This document shows, one piece after another, positions 33,644-40,829 of a stretch of DNA of 64,000 nt (its first letter is position 1; every line of letters starts with the position of its first letter). The DNA comes from Eisenbergiella tayi. Its GTDB lineage: Bacteria > Bacillota > Clostridia > Lachnospirales > Lachnospiraceae. Under the pieces are notes generated by a model. The model was not told the origin of the DNA. It made no database searches and was given only the letters and a program-made list of their open reading frames with translations. The position numbers were made by a program, and so were the translations under genes. The stretch covers positions 598,272-662,271 of the forward strand of contig NZ_MPDJ01000004.1 of the NCBI RefSeq assembly GCF_001881565.1, given 5' to 3'.

Positions 33644-34586
33644 AGGTCTCACCTGCCTTTTCAAAATATTTACTGTATATTTCGTCCAAATCACCGCCGC
33701 GCTGGCGGAGTCTGCGCAAATCATAGCCGTTCATCAGCAGTGTCACAATCACATCATTATGGCAGTCTCTGTCAGAATGAACAAGAATCATCTCATTTTC
33801 TTTTGTGATTTTCTTTACGCCTTCCACTGTATGAAGCAGGTTTTCCAGCCTGTCGTCATGGGGATAGGCCTCCAGCTCCAGAATATAGTTTCCTTCGCTC
33901 TGCAGCTGCACCGCCAGTTCACCCACCGAACCGCATGCGATGAGTTTTCCTTTTACAAAAATACCCACACGGTCACATATCTGCTGCACCTGGTGCAGCT
34001 GGTGGGACGAAATCAGTATGGTTCTCTGATCTTCTTCCGACAGCTGCCTGATAAGGGCGAGAAGCTCCCGCATGCCCTCAGGATCGATTCCGAGCGTGGG
34101 CTCATCCATAATAATAATCTGGGGATCCTTCATCAGAACGTCCGCAATTCCCAGCCTCTGCTTCATACCGTGGGAATAGGTGCCGGTCTTGCGATCGGCA
34201 GCATTTGTCATGCCCACTCTTTTCAGCATTTCGTCAATTCTTTTTTCCAGTTCTTCGCCCTGCAGGCCATTGAGGCGGCCCGTAAACCGCAGGTTCTGCC
34301 TGCCGGTCATATCCGGGTAAAAGCCCACATTATCCGGAAGGTACCCGGTTATTTTTTTCACCTGAAGGGAATCCCTTGTGCAATCGTAACCGCAGATCTG
34401 CGCACGTCCCCCGGACGGCTCTGTCAGCCCCAGAAGCATCAGCGTGGTAGTTGTCTTTCCTGCCCCGTTCGGTCCGAGCAGTCCGAAGACCTCGCCCTTG
34501 CGGATTTCCAGAAAAAGCTTGTCCACCGCGGTAATTCCGCCGTAACGCTTGGAAAGTCCTTCTGTTTTAATTATCGTTTCTGACAT
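33561..34586 (-). CDS. ABC transporter ATP-binding protein
   Basis: A 341-residue cytosolic ATPase. Walker A is GPNGAGKTTT, the signature reads YSHGMKQRL (Ser-His-Gly where Ser-Gly-Gly is usual), Walker B is IIIMDEPTLGID and the H-loop is ILISSHQLHQV. The last ~110 residues are the DUF4162-like extension found in ABC-2 exporters (ELEAYPHDDRLENLLHTVEG). ATG 34586 is preferred over 34592 for ribosome-binding-site spacing. It sits between the NEW3 membrane protein and the permease in a three-gene operon with overlapping ends. Confidence 0.88.
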   Translation of the reverse strand: MSETIIKTEGLSKRYGGITAVDKLFLEIRKGEVFGLLGPNGAGKTTTTLMLLGLTEPSGGRAQICGYDCTRDSLQVKKITGYLPDNVGFYPDMTGRQNLRFTGRLNGLQGEELEKRIDEMLKRVGMTNAADRKTGTYSHGMKQRLGIADVLMKDPQIIIMDEPTLGIDPEGMRELLALIRQLSEEDQRTILISSHQLHQVQQICDRVGIFVKGKLIACGSVGELAVQLQSEGNYILELEAYPHDDRLENLLHTVEGVKKITKENEMILVHSDRDCHNDVIVTLLMNGYDLRRLRQRGGDLDEIYSKYFEKAGETYDSDTGKRKGFRDNFRSLVRHALGKGK

Positions 34587-34588
34587 AA

Positions 34589-35782
34589 TCATCGTCTCCC
34601 ATACTTATGGAATACCCAGCCAAGGCCGGCAAATACGCATACGATCAAGAGAACTCCCACCACGCCCCATATTGTCTCCGTCTTTACGGAAATACGGAAT
34701 TCCGCGCTGTCCGAGGTATCGGAATTTGAGGCTTTGACAGAAACCACGTAGTCGCCGGAAAGGGCGTCTTCTCCCGGAGTTATGTATGCGGTCACTTCCA
34801 CGGAAGCACCTGCTTCAATGACATCAATGACCGGCTGGCTGAAGCTGACATTCCAGCCGTCAGGGGCCGTGGATGACAGATTCACATTTGTCAGATCCGT
34901 GTTTCCGTTATTGACGATTTTCAGAGCCACTTCTTTTTGCTTATTGGCATAGGCTTCGGTGCTCAGCCGGCCGCTGGGTGTTGTCACGTCCATGGCATAT
35001 TTTCCGGTAATGGTTGCCGTAAGATCGGTCTTGAGATTCTCCCCTGCGGAAACGGCCGCACAGGAAATGGTATATGCCCCTGCTTCCGCATCGGCAGCAG
35101 GCGTTACCCCTACCGTAATCGTCTGGCTTTTACGCGGCTCCATGGAAATACTGTTGACCGGGCTGCTCTCTCCGGAGGGTGTAAAGGTCACGCTCCAGCC
35201 GGCAGGAGCATTGGATGAAAAACTGTAGTTCTGCTCCGTGGCGCTGTTATTCACCAGTGTGGCATCAAAGCTGAAGCTGGCTCCCGATGCCCCTTCCTGT
35301 TCAGGATATTCTGATCGGAAGCTGCTGCCTCCCACCTCTTCCTCTGTCACCTTCAGGTTCAGTGTGAGCGTATCGGAGGCCTCTCCCGCTGTATATGCCC
35401 GCAGGACCACCTCATAATCTCCGCCTGCCGCTTCTTCCGGTATGGTCAGGTTATAGACTGCCTTTCCGTCATTATCACCGCTTTTTACATATACCTGGCT
35501 CACTTCACTCCCGTTTCCGGTAAAATAGCCTTTCCAGCCCTCCGGCAGGGATACCGTCTCCAGGGACACCGACATACCAGCCCCTGTGGTATTCGAAAAA
35601 TCAAGGGAAAAGGTCAGTTCATCCCCTGCCGTCACCGACATTCCCGGATATCCGGTGCTCATCTGCAGCCCTCCTGCCGCAGATACCTCCCTGCCGGCTC
35701 CCAAAAGCAAAAGTACCGGCAAAACCAGCGCTGCCATTATATGCATGGCTGTTTTCCTCCGCGAACCTGCAAATCCATTCAT
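34589..35782 (-). CDS. secreted NEW3-repeat membrane protein of the ABC exporter operon
   Basis: A 397-residue protein. A signal peptide occupies residues 1-33 (KTAMHIMAALVLPVLLLLGA, cleavage near VSAAG). Three NEW3/alpha-galactosidase-associated beta repeats follow (FSLDFSNTTGAGMSVSLETV; SFDATLVNNSATEQNYSFSS; VALKIVNNGNTDLTNVNLSS), then one C-terminal helix (IWGVVGVLLIVCVFAGLGWV) and a basic tail HKYGRR. It is therefore anchored and faces outside. The start MNGFAGSRRK at 35782 follows AGGAGAG. Its stop overlaps the ATPase start region (ATGA). NEW3 proteins commonly accompany such exporters in Clostridia, presumably as an extracytoplasmic partner. Confidence 0.82.
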   Translation of the reverse strand: MNGFAGSRRKTAMHIMAALVLPVLLLLGAGREVSAAGGLQMSTGYPGMSVTAGDELTFSLDFSNTTGAGMSVSLETVSLPEGWKGYFTGNGSEVSQVYVKSGDNDGKAVYNLTIPEEAAGGDYEVVLRAYTAGEASDTLTLNLKVTEEEVGGSSFRSEYPEQEGASGASFSFDATLVNNSATEQNYSFSSNAPAGWSVTFTPSGESSPVNSISMEPRKSQTITVGVTPAADAEAGAYTISCAAVSAGENLKTDLTATITGKYAMDVTTPSGRLSTEAYANKQKEVALKIVNNGNTDLTNVNLSSTAPDGWNVSFSQPVIDVIEAGASVEVTAYITPGEDALSGDYVVSVKASNSDTSDSAEFRISVKTETIWGVVGVLLIVCVFAGLGWVFHKYGRR

Positions 35783-35970
35783 AATTCCTATCTCTCCTTT
35801 TTTCTTATTCTCGCAAAAGCAATGGTTAAGATTGAAAACCAATTTACCCACTGCCCGCGGACTGCTTTTTGTATTTGAAATTATATACGTCCAAGTATAA
35901 ATGAACTTAAAAAAAGACTCCGCAAACGGCCCCCGTTTACGGAATCTGTGTGAAAATTTTGTGAACTTTG

Positions 35971-37218
35971 TCAAAGCTGTATGTTTTTCCCGGCAATCCC
36001 CGGCAGCACCACAGTAAACACCAGATTTCCGGCTTCATAGGCCGCCCCGATTCTGCCCTTGTGGCCTTCCGTCACCGCCCTTGCAATAGAAAGTCCGATC
36101 CCATAACCGCCGCTTTGGCGGGAACGGGAACTGTCCGCCCGATAGAACCGGTCAAACAGATGAGGGACCTGGGCCGTATCCATATCCCGGCATGGATTGG
36201 CCACCTGGAGCACCACCTGTCTGCCTTTCTGCCTCAGCCGCAGCGCCACGGTGCCTGAAGGATCACAGTATTTTACCCCGTTGTCCAAAAGTATTGTCAT
36301 CAGACGGATGATGGAATCCTCCTGGCCTCTCATATACACACCCGGGTCGATTTCAGCATTAAGCTGCTTTCCCTGCATTTGGGCCAGAGTACGGAAGGAA
36401 TCCGCATTGGCTTCCGCAATCTGGCTGACGCTGAATTCGGTAAATTCGCTCTCCTTCACATACTCTTCTGATTTTGACAGCTCTATCAGGTCTTTAATCA
36501 GACTGTCCAGCCGCTTTACCTGGTTGCGGATACTCTCCGTCCATTCATCCTTTCCCTTTGTAAGCTCCAGAACGCCGGTGTTGGCGGATATGATGCCAAG
36601 TGGTGTTTTCAGTTCATGGGAGACATCCGTCAGGAAACGCTTCTGCCGTTCTATATTTTCCGCAAATGGCCGGATCACCCTGCCGGAAAGAAGCAGAAGC
36701 AGGAAAAAAACCAGAGTCACGCAGCATACGATAACCAGCAGCGTCACCTGAAGCACGTTGTAGACCGACTGCAGCTGGAGAAAGCAGTTCAATACCACAA
36801 TGGTGCTCTCCTCCCCCTTCTCATAAACCTGATACCGGTAATAGCCGTTAAATCCGCTTTTCTTCCCATCCCTGATTATTTCACTGACCAGATCCACCAC
36901 TTTTTCCCGATCCAGGGCGGCGATGTGCTCCATTTCCACTTCCCGCACCTCCCGCTTCTTTGTCAGATGAACAATGCAGTATCTGGTTTCAAAGGGGGTT
37001 TCTTCCGTAATCTGGAAACCGCCCGCCACATCAGGCCGTTCTCCGTCCGAAAGCGGAAAGGTTCCGTCATTCTGATAGAGAAGTTCGATCGCCGTATCCG
37101 CCAGCCTTGTTATCCGGTACAGATTTCCCAGGTTTATGGATGCCCCTATCACACACAGCGTCCCTGTCAGGGACAGCATTGCAATCATAAGGAATCGTCT
37201 GCGCAGCGCCTCAATCAT
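35971..37218 (-). CDS. sensor histidine kinase
   Basis: A 415-residue membrane kinase. Helix one at residues 10-30 (LMIAMLSLTGTLCVIGASIN), an outer sensor loop of ~120 residues, then helix two (VLLVIVCCVTLVFFLLLLLS). The phosphoacceptor is in FLTDVSHELKTPLG and the ATP-binding lid uses LFDRFYRADSSRSRQSGGYG and GIGLSIARAV. Its start overlaps the response-regulator stop by four bases (ATGA), making a coupled two-component pair. Proximity to the ABC exporter operon, in the same direction and 190 bp away, suggests that the exporter could be a target. Confidence 0.88.
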   Translation of the reverse strand: MIEALRRRFLMIAMLSLTGTLCVIGASINLGNLYRITRLADTAIELLYQNDGTFPLSDGERPDVAGGFQITEETPFETRYCIVHLTKKREVREVEMEHIAALDREKVVDLVSEIIRDGKKSGFNGYYRYQVYEKGEESTIVVLNCFLQLQSVYNVLQVTLLVIVCCVTLVFFLLLLLSGRVIRPFAENIERQKRFLTDVSHELKTPLGIISANTGVLELTKGKDEWTESIRNQVKRLDSLIKDLIELSKSEEYVKESEFTEFSVSQIAEANADSFRTLAQMQGKQLNAEIDPGVYMRGQEDSIIRLMTILLDNGVKYCDPSGTVALRLRQKGRQVVLQVANPCRDMDTAQVPHLFDRFYRADSSRSRQSGGYGIGLSIARAVTEGHKGRIGAAYEAGNLVFTVVLPGIAGKNIQL

Positions 37219-37895
37219 TCTTTTTCCTCCACCTTAAGCATGTAGCCCCGTCCGCGGCTGGCTGTAATTTTAACATTGGCGCCCAAAGCGGAAAGCTTCC
37301 TGCGCAGGTAAGAAATATATGCCCATACGACGTTGATTTCACTCTCGCTCTCATAGCCCCAGATCCGTTCCATAAACTGCTCCGTGGAAATAAAACGCCC
37401 CTGCTGCCTCATGAGCAGCTCCATCATCTGGAACTCCTTATTTCCCAGACGGACAGCCATTTCATCACGAGAGAGTTCAAAGGTAGAACGGTTCAGGCTG
37501 ATATTCCCCACCGTCAGTATATGGGAAGTGAACACCCCGTTTCTGCGGGTAAGCGCTCTCACCCTGGCGATAAATTCTCCCACATCAAAGGGCTTCGGCA
37601 GATAATCATCCGCCCCGCAGTTCAGCCCTTCTATCCTGTCTTCCACCTGCCCTTTGGCTGTCAGGAGCAAAATAGGGGTGGAAATGTTGTTTTCCCTCAG
37701 CTGCTCCAATACCTGCAGGCCGTTAAGCTTAGGCATCATAATATCCAGCACAAGGCAGTCATAGGTTTCCGCCAGGCCATAATCCAGCGCCGCCTGGCCG
37801 TCATACACAATATCCACGGAATAATGCTCATGCTTTAGAATGGCTTCCAGAGCCTGCGTCATTTCCCGTTCATCGTCCGCTATTAATACACGCAT
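37215..37895 (-). CDS. OmpR-family response regulator
   Basis: A 226-residue regulator: receiver domain at residues 1-115 (MRVLIADDEREMTQALEAIL; phosphoacceptor Asp in YDCLVLDIMMPKLNG; Thr and Lys in LLLTAKGQ and LPKPFDVGEF), then a winged-helix DNA-binding domain (ILTVGNISLNRSTFELSRDE ... SEINVVWAYISYLRRKLSAL). It overlaps the kinase gene downstream by four bases and the alarmone synthetase gene upstream by 13. All three are therefore one transcription unit. Confidence 0.9.
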   Translation of the reverse strand: MRVLIADDEREMTQALEAILKHEHYSVDIVYDGQAALDYGLAETYDCLVLDIMMPKLNGLQVLEQLRENNISTPILLLTAKGQVEDRIEGLNCGADDYLPKPFDVGEFIARVRALTRRNGVFTSHILTVGNISLNRSTFELSRDEMAVRLGNKEFQMMELLMRQQGRFISTEQFMERIWGYESESEINVVWAYISYLRRKLSALGANVKITASRGRGYMLKVEEKE

Positions 37896-38557
37896 TTATC
37901 CCCGTCCCTTCCTTCCTGATTTTCCCGGATCATTTCCCTGATTGTTGACAGGGAAAGGTCTGTGGACGCGATTTCATCCGCGCACCGCTTCAGTTCTTTT
38001 TTCATAAACTCCTGATTGGATATATCTTTTTTATATTTCAGTCCATGCTCGATACTGGCCCAGCAGTCCATGGCAATGGTTCTCAGCTGCAGTTCCAGCC
38101 AGAGGCTGTTATCCGCTCCTGCTTCTCCCACAAAGCGCAGGGGGAAATGGATGATCATGTGGTAACTGCGATAACCGTTGGGCTTCGGACTGGCAATATA
38201 ATCCTTTGCCTGAAAAAGTCTGACCCCCGGAATTTCCATAATCAAATCCACCATGCTGTATACATCCTCCACAAAAGGACAGATAATACGCACGCCGGCT
38301 GCATCGTACACTTTCTGCAGGGCATTCTCCCGGCAGACCTCCAGGTCCATACGCCGCAGCTTTTCCGTCATGCTGTCCGCTTTTTTAATACGCGCCCGGC
38401 AGGAGGACACCGGATCCCGTCCCGTAACGGCTTTCCGGTACCGTCTCAGCATTTCTATGCAGGATAGAAATTCCGTAAGCGTTCCCGTAAGCAGTATCAG
38501 CTGATCCCCGTATAGATCCTTTTCCTTTTCGGTAATATCCATTTCAAAATATTCCAT
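37883..38557 (-). CDS. small alarmone synthetase (RelA/SpoT-domain protein)
   Basis: A 224-residue (p)ppGpp synthetase without hydrolase or regulatory domains. The RelA/SpoT motifs are present: SSCRARIKKADSMTEKLRRM, AAGVRIICPFVEDVYSMVDL, RSYHMIIHFPLRF (within PNGYRSYH) and LELQLRTIAMDCWASIEHGL. It should make pppGpp or ppGpp from GTP/GDP and ATP, as YjbM/YwaC-type enzymes do. It is the first gene of a unit with a two-component system (13-bp overlap), which links alarmone production to that signalling operon. Its length matches the family. Confidence 0.85.
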   Translation of the reverse strand: MEYFEMDITEKEKDLYGDQLILLTGTLTEFLSCIEMLRRYRKAVTGRDPVSSCRARIKKADSMTEKLRRMDLEVCRENALQKVYDAAGVRIICPFVEDVYSMVDLIMEIPGVRLFQAKDYIASPKPNGYRSYHMIIHFPLRFVGEAGADNSLWLELQLRTIAMDCWASIEHGLKYKKDISNQEFMKKELKRCADEIASTDLSLSTIREMIRENQEGRDGDKCVY

Positions 38558-38767
38558 AAATACTCCTTTATTGTAAAATTTCCATGTTTTCCTGTCAATA
38601 TCTGCGGATCCGTACGTGTGGTCTGTGTGCGGATCCGTGTGTGCGGTTTTGGAATGTCCTCATTCCCGGTATGCCTTCGGTTCTGTCATACCGCCCCTCT
38701 GATGTCTCTTCCTTAATTTATATATCTCTTTCCGGCTCCCGGCAAAAGTTCTTACAGCCATCGTTCT

Positions 38768-39211
38768 TCAGTCCAGCTTCAGACTGCACAGGATCCCTCC
38801 CGTCCCATCAGGCCGGAAAATAACATCCACGCTGGCGGCATTCCTTGCCGCACAAATCCGGATATGATTATTCTCCAGCACAGCCGCATCCGTGACCTGG
38901 CTTGTCAGCATTTTCAAAACAGCCTCTCCCAGTTCTGTTCCTGAAGCGCTGTACATCCTTATTTCCATTATTTCATCTTCCTTCCATCCGGAAATTTCAA
39001 GTATTCCTCTGTCATCCGCAACCCATTTTCGTATTTCCCTGCCTTCCTCCGCTTCTATTTCACCGCCGGGCAGTGCAGCTCCTTTTGCATCCTGCAGCGT
39101 TATACATATCTTTGCCTGTCGGTTTTCTTCCTCCTCCTTTTCCCCGCAGGCCGCCAGTATACAAACAGCAGCCAGCAGCAAAACGGCGGTTTTCACGGCT
39201 CTTCTGTCCAT
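38768..39211 (-). CDS. small lipoprotein of unknown function
   Basis: A 147-residue lipoprotein. The signal peptide (VKTAVLLLAAVCILAACG) has the lipobox LAAC, so the Cys becomes lipid-modified at about residue 24. The mature part is acidic with a possible carboxypeptidase-regulatory-like beta fold (KICITLQDAKGAALPGGEIE). The start MDRRAVKT at 39211 is preferred over a longer frame because the signal peptide then has the right length. No known relatives are evident. A terminator-like hairpin lies 90 bp upstream. Confidence 0.6.
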   Translation of the reverse strand: MDRRAVKTAVLLLAAVCILAACGEKEEEENRQAKICITLQDAKGAALPGGEIEAEEGREIRKWVADDRGILEISGWKEDEIMEIRMYSASGTELGEAVLKMLTSQVTDAAVLENNHIRICAARNAASVDVIFRPDGTGGILCSLKLD

Positions 39212-39296
39212 ATATTTCCTCCATTCCTCCACTCTATAACGCAGCCTGATACTTTATTTAATAGGAAGATACTAACAGACATACTATAAAGACACT

Positions 39297-39329
39297 TAAA
39301 AAAAGCCGAGCTGACACCCGGCTTTTTTC
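39297..39329. terminator. bidirectional terminator-like hairpin between divergent genes
   Basis: AAAAAAAGCCG ... CGGCTTTTTT: short GC stem with A-run and T-run, working on either strand. It lies between two genes reading away from it, which is unexpected, and may be left from a rearranged or inserted unit. Confidence 0.65.
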
Positions 39330-39453
39330 TCCTTCCTTATTTTATGTAAAAGCTATAGACAGTGGGATTTTATATAATACAAGGCCATTCGTATGAATTT
39401 CAGAGGATACGGTACAATAATAGTGTAGTATTTTAAATATGGAGGAAAACATC

Positions 39454-40311
39454 ATGCGAAAAAAAGACCAACTGAAAACGATTACCCCCGAACTGATACG
39501 CCAATACAGTATCTATCTGCAGGAACAGGAAAAAAGTACCGCCACCATTGAAAAATATATCCACGATCTGACCGCCCTCTACAAATATCTGGAAGGACAG
39601 GAGCTCACCAAAACTGCCCTGCTTCGCTGGAAAGGCCATTTGACAGAGGATTACGCTCCTTCCAGTATCAATACCATGCTTGCCGCAATGAACGGTCTCC
39701 TGGATTTCTGCGGCCTGGCTGCATTAAAAGTGAAACCGCTGAAAATTCAGAGATCTCTGTTTTCCGACGGTGAAAAGGAGCTGACCCGTGAGGAATATAT
39801 ACGGCTGATACGCGCCGCCGAACAGGATGGCAGCGAACGCCTGTCCCTTGTTATCCAAACCATCTGTGCCACAGGTATCCGTGTGTCGGAACTGCAGTTC
39901 ATCACAGCAGAAGCCATTCAGTCCGGCAGGGCGGAAATCAGCAACAAGGGCAAGCACCGTACCATTTTTCTGCCCGGCAAGCTGTGCAGGCTGCTGAAAA
40001 AGTACCTGAAAAAAGAAAAAAGAACAACCGGAGCCGTTTTTGTCACCAGGACGGGAAAACCGCTCAATCGTTCTAATATTTGGCGTGATATGAAAGCCTT
40101 GTGTGAAAGTGCAGATGTAGAACCGGAAAAGGTATTTCCTCACAACCTGCGCCATCTGTTCGCCCGGACCTACTACACACTTGAAAAGGATCTTTCCCGC
40201 CTGGCTGATATTCTGGGCCACTCCAACGTCAATACGACACGCATATATACCATGGAGAGCGGCACGGTCCATGCCCGGCAGATGGAGCGTATCGGGCTGA
40301 TTATCACATAA
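39454..40311 (+). CDS. tyrosine recombinase next to invertible segment
   Basis: A 285-residue XerC/D-like recombinase. The N-terminal core-binding domain (YSIYLQEQEKSTATIEKYIH...) precedes the catalytic domain with Arg-143 (ATGIRVSEL), Lys-167 (NKGKHRTI), His-230/Arg-233 (HNLRHLFA), His-256 (LGHSNVNTT) and Tyr-265 (RIYTM): all residues intact. The ATG at 39454 has GGAGG eight bases upstream, better than 39439. Its stop codon touches the left inverted repeat (40312) of a 286-bp segment. Such adjacency is typical of dedicated inverters such as RecV- or Mpi-like enzymes. It is not closely similar to the shufflon recombinase at 3361. Confidence 0.88.
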   Translation: MRKKDQLKTITPELIRQYSIYLQEQEKSTATIEKYIHDLTALYKYLEGQELTKTALLRWKGHLTEDYAPSSINTMLAAMNGLLDFCGLAALKVKPLKIQRSLFSDGEKELTREEYIRLIRAAEQDGSERLSLVIQTICATGIRVSELQFITAEAIQSGRAEISNKGKHRTIFLPGKLCRLLKKYLKKEKRTTGAVFVTRTGKPLNRSNIWRDMKALCESADVEPEKVFPHNLRHLFARTYYTLEKDLSRLADILGHSNVNTTRIYTMESGTVHARQMERIGLIIT

Positions 40312-40335
40312 TTTCGGTTCTGTTGTAGCCACATT
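40312..40335 (+). repeat. left inverted repeat of the invertible promoter segment
   Basis: A 24-bp sequence beginning TTTCGGTTCTGTTGT and ending GCCACATT, one base after the recombinase stop codon. Perfect inverse of 40574-40597. Confidence 0.9.
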
Positions 40336-40361
40336 GATCGAATAGGCTTTATACATATTAA

Positions 40362-40391
40362 ACTATACCCTATTGGCATGGAAATTGGCAA
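40362..40391 (-). promoter_or_regulatory. promoter inside the invertible segment (currently pointing left)
   Basis: Minus strand TTGCCA (40391-40386), 18 bases, TATAGT (40367-40362). Inversion about the repeats would move the -10 to about 40542-40547 reading right, some 280 bp before the sensor kinase start. No comparably good promoter is seen in the fixed DNA 40642-40829. Confidence 0.55.
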
Positions 40392-40573
40392 GTATTTCTC
40401 AAAGATTATCGATATAAGATATTCCCGGACATGAAAACCAGCGAGAAAAAAAGGAACTTTTATCTCGCTTGCTTTGTTGTACCCTGAATTCGGAAAATTT
40501 TATTTTATACGCTAAAAATATACCGGCAGATGGTTTATTTAAACCTACTGTTAATCAGGCAATACATTAGAGA

Positions 40574-40597
40574 AATGTGGCTACAACAGAACCGAAA
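40574..40597 (-). repeat. right inverted repeat of the invertible promoter segment
   Basis: A 24-bp perfect inverse of 40312-40335, ending ACAACAGAACCGAAA. Its last part also forms a stem with TCTGTTGT at 40599-40606. Confidence 0.9.
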
Positions 40598-40614
40598 ATC
40601 TGTTGTGCTCTTTT
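40583..40614 (+). terminator. weak terminator overlapping the right repeat
   Basis: ACAACAGA (40583-40590), loop ACCGAAAA, TCTGTTGT (40599-40606), then GCTCTTTTTT. The 8-bp AT-leaning stem suggests partial termination of rightward transcripts. The same TCTGTTGTG can pair instead with CACAACAGA at 40624-40632. Confidence 0.45.
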
Positions 40615-40624
40615 TTATATCCCC

Positions 40625-40641
40625 ACAACAGAACCGAAATT
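40625..40641 (-). repeat. third partial copy of the inversion repeat
   Basis: ACAACAGAACCGAAATT is the inverse of the first 17 bases spanning the left repeat edge (AATTTCGGTTCTGTTGT, 40310-40326). It has the same orientation as the right repeat, so it could serve as an alternative partner for the left one. Confidence 0.75.
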
Positions 40642-40829
40642 GTGTAGTAAACCGTCTCCTGCATGATTAAGAATACAGGCCGGTTTTCTCCTGCCTTCCA
40701 TCCGGTTCTGCCGCTCACACCGTTTTAATTATTGGTCTTTGCATCAGGGCAGACAGACAGCACTAAGAAATCGCCAAATGCTGCTATACCAAAGAAACAG
40801 TAGGCAATTATGCAGAGGAGGAATACCCA

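Larger units (their letters stand above)
40312..40597. other. probable invertible promoter segment (286 bp, phase switch)
   Basis: Two perfect 24-bp inverted repeats bound a 238-bp core directly after an intact tyrosine recombinase gene. The core has no ORF but carries a promoter-like pair on the minus strand. In the present orientation it would transcribe back toward the recombinase; after inversion, toward the sensor kinase at 40830. This matches the plan of invertible promoters known from gut bacteria. A partial third repeat copy lies 28 bp to the right. Confidence 0.75.

Noticed and set aside
33432..34583. Open frame of 383 codons on the + strand
   Set aside because: Antisense to the ABC ATPase and permease, both with clear motifs.
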